Assembly (NCBI GenBank): GCA_900542045.1
Contig: UQMI01000001.1
Location: forward strand, 62,001-126,000
DNA from: an uncultured Blautia sp.
Lineage (GTDB): Bacteria; Bacillota; Clostridia; Lachnospirales; Lachnospiraceae
Direction: 5' to 3'
Length of the DNA: 64,000 nucleotides
Part shown: positions 25,412-34,072 of the stretch, one piece after another
Position numbering within the stretch: the stretch's first letter is position 1
How the letters are laid out: the number at the start of each line of letters is the position of its first letter
Position numbers and translations under genes: made by a program
Notes under the pieces: generated by a model
Told to the model about the DNA's origin: nothing
Databases searched by the model: none
Seen by the model: the letters and a program-made list of their open reading frames with translations, nothing else

Positions 25412-26137
25412 TTACTTTCTCCTGGATTTCCGTGGATTTTTTTCGATCATTTCGTAAAGCTTCTCCATGGCCTGACGGATTCCTCCCACTTCATCAATGA
25501 GACCTTCCCGCACCGCATCCTCGCCCTCCAGCATGGTTCCCACATCTTTTACCAGCTGTGACGTATCCAGCATCAGTTCTTCAATCCGTTCTTTACTCAT
25601 ATTGGAATGGCTGGATATAAAAGTAGTGATCCGGTCCTGAATTTTTTCCATATTTCGATAGGTCTGAGCAACGCCAATAAACATGCCATTGGACCGTACC
25701 GGATGAATCACCATGGTAGCGCTTGGTACTACAAAAGAATAATCCGCAGATACTGCCATGGGTACACCGATGGAATGCCCGCCTCCCAGCACAAGCGAAA
25801 CGGTGGGGACACTGAGAGAAGCGATCATTTCCGCAATGGCCAGGCCCGCCTCCACATCTCCCCCTACCGTATTCAAAAGAATCAGCAGTCCGTCCACCCC
25901 TGCATCATCCTCAATCATAGCCAGCTTTGGCAGCACATGTTCATATTTTGTGGTTTTGCTCTGCGATGGCGCCGATTCGTGTCCCTCTACCTCTCCGATG
26001 ATGCTGAGAAGCTCCACCCGATGGTTCTCTTCGTTCTGATTCAGTGTGGTCTGCCCCATTTCTCTGATTTCTTCATTTGCTTTGCCGGAATCTGACATTC
26101 CTTTTGCAGTATCTTTCATCTGTTCGTTTTTCTGCAT
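25412..26137 (-). CDS. ClpP-like serine protease family protein (TepA/YmfB type)
   Basis: 241 residues from MQKNEQMKDTA, where GGAGGTGCATC precedes the ATG; the open frame extends 69 codons upstream without family resemblance. ClpP/crotonase fold with GLLILLNTVGGDVEAGLAIAE near 78-98, nucleophile candidate Ser in LGGGHSIGVPMA near 118, His in ATMVIHPVRSNG near 140, and a helical C-terminus. It matches TepA of Bacillus, once proposed to aid protein export and linked to spore germination-protein turnover; the exact role is unsettled. Sits upstream of aroF on the same strand but has a separate context. A Gln/Asn/Glu-rich 45-residue N-terminal tail is variable in the family. Confidence 0.82.
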   Translation of the reverse strand: MQKNEQMKDTAKGMSDSGKANEEIREMGQTTLNQNEENHRVELLSIIGEVEGHESAPSQSKTTKYEHVLPKLAMIEDDAGVDGLLILLNTVGGDVEAGLAIAEMIASLSVPTVSLVLGGGHSIGVPMAVSADYSFVVPSATMVIHPVRSNGMFIGVAQTYRNMEKIQDRITTFISSHSNMSKERIEELMLDTSQLVKDVGTMLEGEDAVREGLIDEVGGIRQAMEKLYEMIEKNPRKSRRK

Positions 26138-26301
26138 GATGCACCTCCGTCTGAAATTCTTTTTTCTTATGTAGTATGCGCAGGTTTCTCCATCTGAATC
26201 CCCGGGAAAGCGAAGAGTGCTGTGAAAAGGCAGGCAGTCTCCTATAAATTTTCTGTAAACGCATATCAATGCAGGATGCGCGGTTATAAAACCTGCTACA
26301 G

Positions 26302-26345
26302 AAAAAAGGTGCCCCCCCAAGCCATAAAATGACTTCAGAGACACC
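26302..26345 (-). terminator. terminator after the alcohol dehydrogenase gene
   Basis: Minus strand GGTGTCTC ... GGGGGGGCACCTTTTTTCTG: outer GGTG/CACC pairing next to a six-T run, 18 bases after the stop. The stem interior is imperfect. Confidence 0.6.
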
Positions 26346-26362
26346 TCCGTATCACATTTGTC

Positions 26363-27442
26363 TCAAAGCGGCGTCAGCTTGGACGTATCTTTTGTGATCA
26401 CGACCTTTACTGCTTCTTTTTTCCGCATCAGATCCATTCCCTTGGACCAGTCCTGCAAGGTGATATAATGAGAAATCATTCCGTTGAGATCCAGTTTGCC
26501 CATTTCCAGCAGATTCAGCACATTTTTCCAGGAAATATAATCGTATCCGAAATGTCCCTGGATCGTAATGCCCAGTTCCGGCAGGCAATCCAGACTGCAG
26601 CCATAAGGCTGTTCATCGTAGCCGATCTTTACGATCTTGCCTCCCTTTTTCACCACGGACAATGCTTCTTTCAGCACCTGATTGGCTCCTGCAGCATCAA
26701 TCACCACCGGAACTTTGCTGCCGCCTGTGATGCTTTGCAGCTCCTGATCCAGATCCTGTCCATTCATCACCACGGTATGTGTAGCCCCGTACTTGCGTGC
26801 AATGGCAAATCGCTTCTCATTGCCGGGGCGGGCCAGCGCAATGATTTTCCCGCATCCCATAACATGAGCAATCTGGATCACGCAAAGCCCAATGGGTCCA
26901 ACACCAAATACGGCAATATTTTCTCCCGGAAGTATGCCGGATTCCTGAACCACAGCTTTGTAGGCATTGCATATGGGGTCCAGTATTGCAGCCTCTTCAA
27001 ACGAAACATTCTCAGGAATCCGGAACAGTGTATGGGGATTTCTGGCCAGAAGATCTCCCCGTATCTTTACATAATCCGTAAAGCCCCCGTCCATGCCATA
27101 TCCCAGTCCCAGCCGCTCCGGACACATCAGATACTGTCCGGTGGTGCAGGCATCGCATTTTCCGCAGACGTAACCGGTATTATCGGAAACCACACGGTCA
27201 CCGATTTTCCATTCTGTGACATTTTTTCCGGTCTTTGCCACAATACCAGAAAATTCGTGCCCAAGAATCACAGGGCAATTCAGCTGATTCCCGTGTTTTC
27301 CGTCGTCATATCCCACATCTGAACCGCAGATTCCGGCAGCCCGGACTTCGATCAGCAGATCATCTTCTCCTATTTCAGGAACCGGAACTTCCCGCAATTC
27401 TGTTTCTCGGGGACCTGTTCCATATTTTACCAGTGCAAGCAT
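26363..27442 (-). CDS. zinc-dependent medium-chain alcohol/polyol dehydrogenase
   Basis: 359 residues from MLALVKYGTG, chosen because GAGGAGGACACG precedes it. Classical MDR enzyme: catalytic zinc ligands in AAGICGSDVGYDD near 36-48 and GHEFSG near 61-66, structural zinc in CGKCDACTTGQYLMC near 93-107, and NAD(P) loop VFGVGPIGLCVIQIA near 172-186. Closest in feel to sorbitol/galactitol-phosphate or threonine dehydrogenase-like members; the substrate cannot be set from sequence alone. Thirty-seven bases downstream of the ferredoxin-nitroreductase gene, so the two probably form one operon. Confidence 0.88.
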   Translation of the reverse strand: MLALVKYGTGPRETELREVPVPEIGEDDLLIEVRAAGICGSDVGYDDGKHGNQLNCPVILGHEFSGIVAKTGKNVTEWKIGDRVVSDNTGYVCGKCDACTTGQYLMCPERLGLGYGMDGGFTDYVKIRGDLLARNPHTLFRIPENVSFEEAAILDPICNAYKAVVQESGILPGENIAVFGVGPIGLCVIQIAHVMGCGKIIALARPGNEKRFAIARKYGATHTVVMNGQDLDQELQSITGGSKVPVVIDAAGANQVLKEALSVVKKGGKIVKIGYDEQPYGCSLDCLPELGITIQGHFGYDYISWKNVLNLLEMGKLDLNGMISHYITLQDWSKGMDLMRKKEAVKVVITKDTSKLTPL

Positions 27443-27479
27443 CGTGTCCTCCTCCTTTACTGATTCGGTTTTTTGTTTT

Positions 27480-28274
27480 TTACCGCCAGATCGCATTTGG
27501 CGCTTTTCTGGGTGCCGTCCGTTTATACTTTACGGAAGGATACCCCAGCAGCAAGCAGGCTTTTATGGGAATTTCCGGAATTCCCAGCCACTCTTTCGCC
27601 TGGGGATTGGTTTCTGTGATCCGGGCCAAAAAGCCATTATATAGGCAACCCAGTCCCTGCGCAGCAGCCATCAATTCCATATTCTGAGCAGCCAGCCCCG
27701 CATCCAGCGGCCAGTCAGAAGCAAGATATACAATGACCGGTGCATTCCGGAACAGATAATCATCTGCGGCATCTGCTTTTTGTCTCCGGAGAAACGATAC
27801 ATAAGGGCGGAAATCCTCTGGTATGGCATCTCCATACTCTGCTGTCTTCTTCTCAACAAAATCCCATATCATCTGTTTCAACACATCACGCTTCTCCTGC
27901 ACAAAGATAAAATAGCAGTCCTGGTTGTTTTTCGCAGTCGCCGTATACCGCCCTGCCTGCAGGAGCTGCTCCAGCTTTTCCTGCTCTACCGGACACTTTT
28001 TGTAATCACGAATGCTTCGCCGGCTTTTGATACTGTGCAGCAAAGCTGCTGGATCCAGGGAAGATAACCTGCCTTCACACAGTTCCGTATCCGCCGCCAG
28101 ATATTCCTTTGGCATTTCTACCGCTGTCTCCGGACAGACCGCATAGCAGTGTCCGCACAGCAGACATTCATCCAAAACCTCCGCTTTTCCCCCTTTGATC
28201 TGCAGATTCAGTGCCAGACAATCTCTGACACAGGCACCGCAGCCGATACATTTTTCCTGATTTATGGTAATCAT
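27480..28274 (-). CDS. ferredoxin-nitroreductase fusion protein
   Basis: 264 residues from MITINQEKC; GGGAGGCGAACGATC precedes the ATG. An N-terminal 2x[4Fe-4S] ferredoxin (CIGCGACVRDC at 9-19, CLLCGHCYAVC at 38-48) is joined to an FMN nitroreductase domain: SIKSRRSIRDYKK near 81-93, the AGRYTATAKNNQDCYFI stretch and a C-terminal GLGCLYNGFLARI block. Members reduce nitro or flavin-type substrates with electrons from ferredoxin; physiological substrates are mostly unknown. Head of a two-gene operon with the zinc dehydrogenase. Confidence 0.88.
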   Translation of the reverse strand: MITINQEKCIGCGACVRDCLALNLQIKGGKAEVLDECLLCGHCYAVCPETAVEMPKEYLAADTELCEGRLSSLDPAALLHSIKSRRSIRDYKKCPVEQEKLEQLLQAGRYTATAKNNQDCYFIFVQEKRDVLKQMIWDFVEKKTAEYGDAIPEDFRPYVSFLRRQKADAADDYLFRNAPVIVYLASDWPLDAGLAAQNMELMAAAQGLGCLYNGFLARITETNPQAKEWLGIPEIPIKACLLLGYPSVKYKRTAPRKAPNAIWR

Positions 28275-28324
28275 GATCGTTCGCCTCCCAATATATTTCA
28301 TTTCCTGTTCCTGTTACTTTTTCT

Positions 28325-28354
28325 ATTCTATCATATATTATTTGGCGAACACAA
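28325..28354 (-). promoter_or_regulatory. candidate promoter of the nitroreductase operon
   Basis: Minus strand TTGTGT, 18 bases, TAGAAT, 51 bases before the start. Moderate match. Confidence 0.4.
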
Positions 28355-28417
28355 GCTGTAGTCTCTACAGTAATTTCCGGGGGAATGGCTTGGCTAATGT
28401 AGTTCGGCAGCTTCCTC

Positions 28418-28559
28418 TACGGTGGTTTTCCTGGATTTTTGTCTGGCCACCGTAATTTCTGGTGTCCTTTACGGTGGTTTCCCTAGATTTTTGTCTGGCC
28501 ACCGTAATTCTAGGACTTCTCATACGGTAGTTTTCCCGGTTTTCGGCCCAGTCACCGTA
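28418..28559. repeat. three tandem 37-bp palindromic units, 52-53 bp period
   Basis: Units at 28418-28454, 28470-28506 and 28523-28559. Each starts TACGGTGG (TACGGTAG in the third) and ends CCACCGTA (TCACCGTA in the third), so each can form an eight-bp hairpin around a 21-base centre; units 1 and 2 share TTTTTGTCTGG in the centre. Spacers are 15-16 bp. The array, with degenerate copies of the GTAATTTC flank at about 28370 and 28600, fills the gap between BCCT and nitroreductase genes. An open frame crossing it on the minus strand (28365-28781) looks like a by-product. Confidence 0.75.
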
Positions 28560-28656
28560 ATTCCATCCATAAACCCAAAACAATTTCCTGCCAGCCCTCT
28601 GTAATTTCCAATATATGCAGCCCAACCCGCACTTTTCCTCCGCAGAACCTGCCTTC

Positions 28657-30207
28657 TCAATCACTTGGAGACTCTTTCTTACTTTTCTCAGCGCTGTCTC
28701 TGTACAGATCCGGTCTAAACAATACCTTAATGGCTGCTGCTGTAACAAAAGCCAGGAAAAGAGCTGCTGGCAGACCTCCAATATTGGTAATAATCTTCAG
28801 TCCATCTGCTCCATTTCCCACATTCATCATGATCATGGCAATAGCTGCTGTAACAACCGCCCATGCAACCTTAATCCGCACCGGAGAATCCGGATTTTCC
28901 GGGCTCAGTCCGTGGGTAGACAGATCCGCCATGGCAATGGTGGTGGAATCTGCAGCCGTAACAAAAGAAAGAAAAACCGCCGCCAGAAAGATCACTGTCA
29001 GAAGTCCGGTGGCCGGCATATTTTCAAAAAGCTGATAAATCGTATTTTCAATTCCGGAGGAAAAGGCCTCTACCATATTGCTGTCCGCTTTGTTTAAAGT
29101 AAAATTGATGGTAGAGCCGGACAATACGGAAAACCACAGCACACTGAATAAAGATGTGGAAAACAGATTCATGGCAACCAATTCCTTTATCTTTCTTCCA
29201 TATGCGATCCTTCCCAGGAAAATTGCTGTAATCGGTGCCCAGGCCATCCAGCTCGACATATAAAATACAGGCCAGGATCCGGCCCATCCATCGGTATCAA
29301 AAGTCCCTGTATACAGCGACCGGGTAAAAAAGTTGCTGATATATTCCCCCAAGCTTTCCACGGAAAAAGAACAGATAAACTGCGTACCGCCGAAAATCAG
29401 TACAAACACAAGGATAATAATATAAATATAGACATTGATATTGGACAGGCGCCTTACTCCATTCATAATTCCCGATATGGCAGATGCCAGAAACGTAGCC
29501 GTTACGATGATCATAACAACAGACCACACCATAGGCGTAGACGGAATCCCCAGCAGTTTATGAAGGCCTCCGCTTAGGTTCAGCACACCAACCCCCAGAG
29601 AACCTGCCAGCCCCGCAACCAGAGTAAACAGGCATACGCAGTCAATCACCGTATTGAGAAGTTTGTTTTCTTTCTTCCGTGTCAGCACTGTGATCATGGT
29701 TCCCAGCGAGAAAGATTTTTTCAGATTATAATATCCAAATGCGAACATCACCGCCGCAATGGTATAAATGCCATAAGGAAGTACCGTCCAATGCGTATAA
29801 ATGGCCGACATGGCAAATTTTGCTGCTTCCGGAGACATTGCCTCAATGTGGAGACTTTCCGGTGGATGCAGCAGATGCTGAATCGGTTCCGCCGCAGACC
29901 AGAAGATAATCCCACAGGCAATGGTAGTACAGATATTGATACTAAACCACTCCAGAACGGTCATAGTCGGTTTTGCTTCCTTACATCCAATCCTTACCTG
30001 CCCGAATTTTGAAAAGAAAATTGCCACACACACCAGAAAAATAAGAACCGACAGAAAGATAATCAGCCATCCAAACTTTTCTGTAATAAAAGCATTGATT
30101 CCATTCACTACCTCTGTAAAACCACTGCTGTCTATCAGATTAAACAAAATACAAAAAAACAATAGCAGAAATGGCGGAAGAAAAACTTCTGACTTTATTT
30201 TCAACAT
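28657..30207 (-). CDS. BCCT family transporter (betaine/carnitine/choline type)
   Basis: 516 residues from MLKIKSEVFLPP (GGGAGGTGGAGATTCT upstream), twelve hydrophobic helices. Family marks: FWSAAEPIQHLLHPPE near 101-116 and the signature MAWAPITAIFLGRIAYGRKI near 320-345. BCCT carriers move trimethylammonium compounds by Na/H symport or substrate exchange; which of glycine betaine, carnitine, choline or proline betaine is carried here is unknown. Third gene of the mttB-MFS-BCCT operon (69-base gap), so its substrate is probably the one demethylated by the MttB-like enzyme. No osmosensory C-terminal extension, which favours a catabolic role. Confidence 0.92.
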   Translation of the reverse strand: MLKIKSEVFLPPFLLLFFCILFNLIDSSGFTEVVNGINAFITEKFGWLIIFLSVLIFLVCVAIFFSKFGQVRIGCKEAKPTMTVLEWFSINICTTIACGIIFWSAAEPIQHLLHPPESLHIEAMSPEAAKFAMSAIYTHWTVLPYGIYTIAAVMFAFGYYNLKKSFSLGTMITVLTRKKENKLLNTVIDCVCLFTLVAGLAGSLGVGVLNLSGGLHKLLGIPSTPMVWSVVMIIVTATFLASAISGIMNGVRRLSNINVYIYIIILVFVLIFGGTQFICSFSVESLGEYISNFFTRSLYTGTFDTDGWAGSWPVFYMSSWMAWAPITAIFLGRIAYGRKIKELVAMNLFSTSLFSVLWFSVLSGSTINFTLNKADSNMVEAFSSGIENTIYQLFENMPATGLLTVIFLAAVFLSFVTAADSTTIAMADLSTHGLSPENPDSPVRIKVAWAVVTAAIAMIMMNVGNGADGLKIITNIGGLPAALFLAFVTAAAIKVLFRPDLYRDSAEKSKKESPSD

Positions 30208-30276
30208 AGAATCTCCACCTCCCAGAAACCAGGCAATGCCAGAGAAAAAATTTTCTCCGGACATTGCCTGCAAAAG

Positions 30277-31497
30277 TCAGTTGTTCTTTTTTATATACTG
30301 ACGATTGATGAGCACTGCGCAGAGGATCGCTGCCGCACCACACAACGCCATAAAAATAAATAACTTATTAAATCCTCCAATGGGATCCTGATCCAGCCAG
30401 CCTCCCACCATGGCTGTGATAAATGCATCCGGGACATAGGCCAGAAAAGAAATAATCCCGCTGGCGGCACCGGTAAGATCTCTTGGAATCATTGCCTCAT
30501 CCATAATGGAATAATAAACCGACTTGATCATATAATTGATTCCGGAAATAATAACCGATACCACAATAGCTGCCCACATATATCCGGACAGCGCAGGCAT
30601 AATAGCACTGGCAATGGTTGCTCCGGCCAGAGCCAGCATCAGGAAACGAGACCGGTATTTGAACTTATCAATGACAATACCGCCTACGATACCCAGCCCA
30701 ATGGCCAGAATATAAGTACGCAGGATTTGCAGACCACTGGATACCGCCTGGCTGGTATGCAGTACCTGTGTCGTATAGGTACCAAAATAATAAGCGCCGC
30801 CGCAATTCAGCGCATAGCAGAAGAAAATGAACAATCCCACAAGCCATACACCGGGCAGCTTCATTGCAGCCAGAATATTTCCCCTGCTCTCTCTTTCCTT
30901 CTTCTCTGCTTTGGCAGTATTCGGAAAGCAAACCAGCGCCAGGACTGCAAATACAAAATAAATGACTGCCGCAATGATCAATATCGCCCGATAACCGCCG
31001 GTTTCATTGGAAAACAGACTGAAGATCCAGATAAAAATGAAACCAACCACTGCGGAAACCACACTTCGCATCGATTCGCTGATTCCAAACAAGCGTCCCT
31101 GTTCTGCATCTGTTCCAAAACTGCGCATCATAGTAATATATGGTGACCACAAAGTTGCTGTGGTAAAAACAGCATACAGACAGTAAATGATGATCAGGCA
31201 TGTATAAGATGGAAATGTAGCCTGCCACAGAGAGACTGCGCCAGTCCCCGCCAGAGAAACCGCAATCAATAGTTTCGGACTGAATTTTTGTGCCAGGATG
31301 CCGCCAATTCCGTAACAGAAAATAGCCAGCGTTCCATAAACGGAGCCCAGAATTCCCATCTGAGCATTTGTCAGCTGCAGAGCAGCCACTGTCTGATCAT
31401 AAAACGAAATACGAATATAAGGAATAAAATAAATCATTCCCACCATGAAACTAAGGAGCGTTACCAGAAAATTTCTTCTACCCTTTGTGAATTCCAT
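30277..31497 (-). CDS. MFS transporter
   Basis: 406 residues, twelve predicted helices in two halves with a charged loop (KAEKKERESRG) in the middle. N-terminal half shows NAQMGILGSVYGTLAIFCYGI and GRLFGISESMRSVVSAVVGF. It resembles the oxalate/formate antiporter-like and nitrate/sugar-phosphate-like MFS clades without a specific motif that names a substrate. It lies between the MttB-like methyltransferase and BCCT genes with gaps of 32 and 69 bases, so it is likely a second carrier of the same pathway, e.g. for product export. AAAAGGGGGAAATACA precedes the ATG. Confidence 0.85.
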   Translation of the reverse strand: MEFTKGRRNFLVTLLSFMVGMIYFIPYIRISFYDQTVAALQLTNAQMGILGSVYGTLAIFCYGIGGILAQKFSPKLLIAVSLAGTGAVSLWQATFPSYTCLIIIYCLYAVFTTATLWSPYITMMRSFGTDAEQGRLFGISESMRSVVSAVVGFIFIWIFSLFSNETGGYRAILIIAAVIYFVFAVLALVCFPNTAKAEKKERESRGNILAAMKLPGVWLVGLFIFFCYALNCGGAYYFGTYTTQVLHTSQAVSSGLQILRTYILAIGLGIVGGIVIDKFKYRSRFLMLALAGATIASAIMPALSGYMWAAIVVSVIISGINYMIKSVYYSIMDEAMIPRDLTGAASGIISFLAYVPDAFITAMVGGWLDQDPIGGFNKLFIFMALCGAAAILCAVLINRQYIKKNN

Positions 31498-31529
31498 TGT
31501 ATTTCCCCCTTTTCAACACATCAAACACA

Positions 31530-32948
31530 TTATCCCATCACTGCTTTTTCGATGTCTTCCAACTGAATTCCTTCGTTCAAAAGAAGTTGCTGCAGCGATT
31601 CCAGAACCGTTTCCGAAACCGCCGGCTTATGATAGGCATTCAATAATTGCTGCAGACGTTTTTCAATATTTTTCTGGAATTGTCCATTTGCATCTTCGTG
31701 AGGTCCACGAACGCTGAGAGCCGGAATACAGAACTCTTTTCTGCAGAATTCCAGTGTGTGATCCTCCATCAAATACTGCCCATCCTGACCAAGCTCACAA
31801 ATCAAATCCATGGGGATGGTTTCCTCATTTACTTCAATGTCACGCAGGTATCGTTTTACAAAAGCCTGAATCTCGAAATCCACCACCAGCTTCTCATAAG
31901 AAACCGCCAGATAACTGTCCAAAATGCCAGCACTCTGGGTCATAATGTTGATACCGCTCTCCTGGCATGCCATGCAGGTCAGCATGGACTCATAGCCAGC
32001 CTGCGCATTCAGTGTCTTGGCATCACTGAGAGCTCCGCCTGCCCGGCTGGGTATTCCATAGAATTTGGCCATTTCTGCACAATATTTGTAGCATAGAGCC
32101 CCTTCCGGAGAACCAATAGCAATGGAACAGGTTCCCATATCTGCTGCTGTAGACTGGGATCCGTAAATTACCGGCGCACCGGGAGCAACCATCTGTGCCA
32201 GCGCAATGGATGCAATCACTTCTGCGTTAACCATTGCCATAGTTCCTGCCAAAGTCACTGGCGAAGTAGTTCCTGCCATGGCTGCAGAAGCTATGATCAC
32301 CGGCTGTCCATATCTGGCCATTGCCATGATCGTCTCTGTCATGGTCTTGTCCAGCTGCAATGGCGTATTTGTATTGGCAATCGTACAAAGTCTTGGTTTT
32401 TCTCTCAGATCTTCCTCGGTGATCTGATAACGGACACAAGCCATCTTCACCAGCAGATCAATGGTATGATAAGGTCCTGCTGCTGTAAAAATGCATTTCC
32501 GGGTATGCGTCATACTGGCAAGAGCCAGCAAAACAGTGGCATATTCCGCAGGAATATCTGTCGGCTGGCAGGCCAGACCACCATTCAGATAATAATCCGG
32601 ATTTCCTTCAAACAATTTGACCAGTCGGATAAAATCTGTAAACACCGCATCTCTGGTACTGCCATCTGTTTCCCGGATAAAAGTCGCACCTCCACAGGGC
32701 CCCACATACTGTTTATTGTCTCCGATCTCCATATCAAAGGCAGGATCCTCCGCATATAACTTTGCTACAGCAGGCGCTTTCTTCACCCAATACATAATCT
32801 GTTTCTCTGTGAAATATGCCACATTTCCCTCCACCCGGATTCCATTTTCCTGTAGAATACGGAGGGCATCTTCGTGATGAAATTTCATTCCAGCTCTGGC
32901 AAGGATCTGCATACTGGCCTGATGGATTTTCTCTACGTTACTGTTCAT
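31530..32948 (-). CDS. trimethylamine methyltransferase (MttB) superfamily protein, non-pyrrolysine type
   Basis: 472 residues, no internal amber codon, so unlike true MttB it does not use pyrrolysine. Family blocks: IHQASMQILARAGMKFH at the N-terminus, YVGPCGGATFIRETDGSTRD near 78-97, GGLACQPTDIP, and AQAGYESMLTCMACQESGIN near 318-337. Characterised relatives (MtgB for glycine betaine, MtpB for proline betaine, MtcB for carnitine) move a methyl group from a quaternary amine to a corrinoid protein. No corrinoid protein or MtqA-like partner is adjacent, so one must be encoded elsewhere. First gene of the operon, behind two palindromes that probably bind the TetR protein. AAAGGAGAAG precedes the ATG. 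Confidence 0.9.
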   Translation of the reverse strand: MNSNVEKIHQASMQILARAGMKFHHEDALRILQENGIRVEGNVAYFTEKQIMYWVKKAPAVAKLYAEDPAFDMEIGDNKQYVGPCGGATFIRETDGSTRDAVFTDFIRLVKLFEGNPDYYLNGGLACQPTDIPAEYATVLLALASMTHTRKCIFTAAGPYHTIDLLVKMACVRYQITEEDLREKPRLCTIANTNTPLQLDKTMTETIMAMARYGQPVIIASAAMAGTTSPVTLAGTMAMVNAEVIASIALAQMVAPGAPVIYGSQSTAADMGTCSIAIGSPEGALCYKYCAEMAKFYGIPSRAGGALSDAKTLNAQAGYESMLTCMACQESGINIMTQSAGILDSYLAVSYEKLVVDFEIQAFVKRYLRDIEVNEETIPMDLICELGQDGQYLMEDHTLEFCRKEFCIPALSVRGPHEDANGQFQKNIEKRLQQLLNAYHKPAVSETVLESLQQLLLNEGIQLEDIEKAVMG

Positions 32949-32976
32949 AAGTTTTACTTCTCCTTTCCCAATGATA

Positions 32977-32992
32977 AGTGAACTAGTTCACT
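32977..32992. promoter_or_regulatory. TetR-type operator, proximal to mttB-like gene
   Basis: Perfect 16-bp palindrome AGTGAACTAGTTCACT, 29 bases before the mttB-like start. Same core (AAC-tA-GTT with flanking A/C) as the two other sites in this locus. Confidence 0.75.
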
Positions 32993-33026
32993 GCAACAGC
33001 AAAAATAAAACCTCCTTTCTGGATCT

Positions 33027-33042
33027 GGTTAACAAGTTCACC
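33027..33042. promoter_or_regulatory. TetR-type operator, distal to mttB-like gene
   Basis: GGTTAACAAGTTCACC, near-palindromic, centre exactly 50 bp from the proximal site, i.e. on the same face of the helix after about five turns. Confidence 0.65.
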
Positions 33043-33155
33043 TTTTGTTCACAATGATAGGAAAGTCAGAATCGCTTATTCTGCTTTCCTTTCCTATCAA
33101 ATTTTTTCTATTTGAAACTTTGCTGCAATTACCATTCCTTTTCCGAACTCTGCTC

Positions 33156-33812
33156 TTACTTGATCAAATACATCCGGATATTTTTCTCGATCAGATCATT
33201 GCACAGACTGACCGCTTCTTCATAGACTGTCGGATTTCTGTAATCATACATATGCTGATGTAGTAATCCCCGTGCAATCAGACAATTGATCTTGCTGATA
33301 TATCTGGCATCATCGTAAAGGAGCCATCCCTCTGCAGCAGCCCTTCGAAACCAGACATAATCCCGTTCTTCTATGCTCCCACTGAAAATCGAAGTGTAAA
33401 ACAGTGCAATATCCTTGCCCCGCACTTCAAAAGGATACATTTCAAAGTAATCCTGCAGGATCGATTCCAGGAAATCTTCTTTATCACTCCAGAATAAAGT
33501 GATAAAAAGATAGGGATAATGAAACGCATATTTATTAAAAAGCTTCCAGGCATTCATTTCTGCATCAATAATATTTGCATCCTTCATCAGATTCTCCCGC
33601 AGTTCTTCAATATAAGGCTGCAAAAACTTAAGCGATGCTACCCCCAGCAGGTAATCCAGGCTCTCAAAATGTTTATACAGAGCCGGCGGTGAACAACCGG
33701 CTCTCTTTGCCAGATCACGCACCCGGATATTCTCAGCTCCAATCTCCATAATCATTACATACGCTGTCTCCACCAGTTTTTCCTTTAAACTGGATTTCAC
33801 CTCTCTTTTCAC
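33156..33812 (-). CDS. TetR/AcrR family transcriptional repressor
   Basis: 218 residues, GTG start. The first 55 residues are a TetR helix-turn-helix: KLVETAYVMIMEIGAENIRV, RDLAKRAGCSPPALYKHFES. The rest is an all-alpha ligand domain (about 70-215) with aromatic-rich stretches such as YAFHYPYLFITLFWSDKE. Divergent-type placement upstream of the mttB-MFS-BCCT operon, same strand, 207 bases from mttB. Three palindromes of one family lie at its own promoter and in front of mttB, so it most likely represses both until the amine substrate or a product binds. Confidence 0.88.
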   Translation of the reverse strand: MKREVKSSLKEKLVETAYVMIMEIGAENIRVRDLAKRAGCSPPALYKHFESLDYLLGVASLKFLQPYIEELRENLMKDANIIDAEMNAWKLFNKYAFHYPYLFITLFWSDKEDFLESILQDYFEMYPFEVRGKDIALFYTSIFSGSIEERDYVWFRRAAAEGWLLYDDARYISKINCLIARGLLHQHMYDYRNPTVYEEAVSLCNDLIEKNIRMYLIK

Positions 33813-33857
33813 AATTCATCAACCCCTACTTTTGTGATTCCGTTCTGTCTGATTATT

Positions 33858-33872
33858 GGTTAACTAGTTAAC
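33858..33872. promoter_or_regulatory. TetR-type operator at the tetR promoter
   Basis: GTTAACTAGTTAAC, perfect 14-bp palindrome, just downstream of the -10 box at 33881, covering the predicted start of transcription. Fits autorepression. Confidence 0.75.
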
Positions 33873-33880
33873 TTACGAAT

Positions 33881-33909
33881 ATTATATAATTATAATTCTG
33901 AATTGTCAA
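33881..33909 (-). promoter_or_regulatory. promoter of tetR
   Basis: Minus strand TTGACA, 17 bases, TATAAT, both hexamers perfect, 69 bases before the GTG start. Confidence 0.8.
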
Positions 33910-33950
33910 TAATCTTTTTGAAACAGCAACAACAGACTGTGACCGAAAGA

Positions 33951-33988
33951 AAAAACTCCATGCAAATGTCCTCAACACTTGCATGGAG
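33951..33988 (-). terminator. terminator after yebC
   Basis: Minus strand CTCCATGCAA, 13-base loop, TTGCATGGAG followed by TTTTTTC. Strong ten-bp stem with T-run, 85 bases after the yebC stop. Confidence 0.85.
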
Positions 33989-34072
33989 TTCCTGTTTCCT
34001 TTTATTGCATACAGATCCGTCTTACTTCAGATCTTCTCTGTCTCTACTGCCACCAGGCAGAAGAAATATCCT

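Noticed and set aside
28418..28559. CRISPR array
   Set aside because: Only three units, each palindromic through its centre, with 15-16 bp spacers that resemble each other; no cas genes nearby.
28365..28781. 138-codon minus-strand open frame across the palindromic array
   Set aside because: It overlaps the end of the BCCT gene, and its sequence just repeats the palindrome units (e.g. QKSRETTVK, QTKIQENHRRG). No ribosome binding site.
31530..32948. Pyrrolysine-containing MttB
   Set aside because: No in-frame TAG within the coding region and no pyl genes in view; it belongs to the non-Pyl MttB group.
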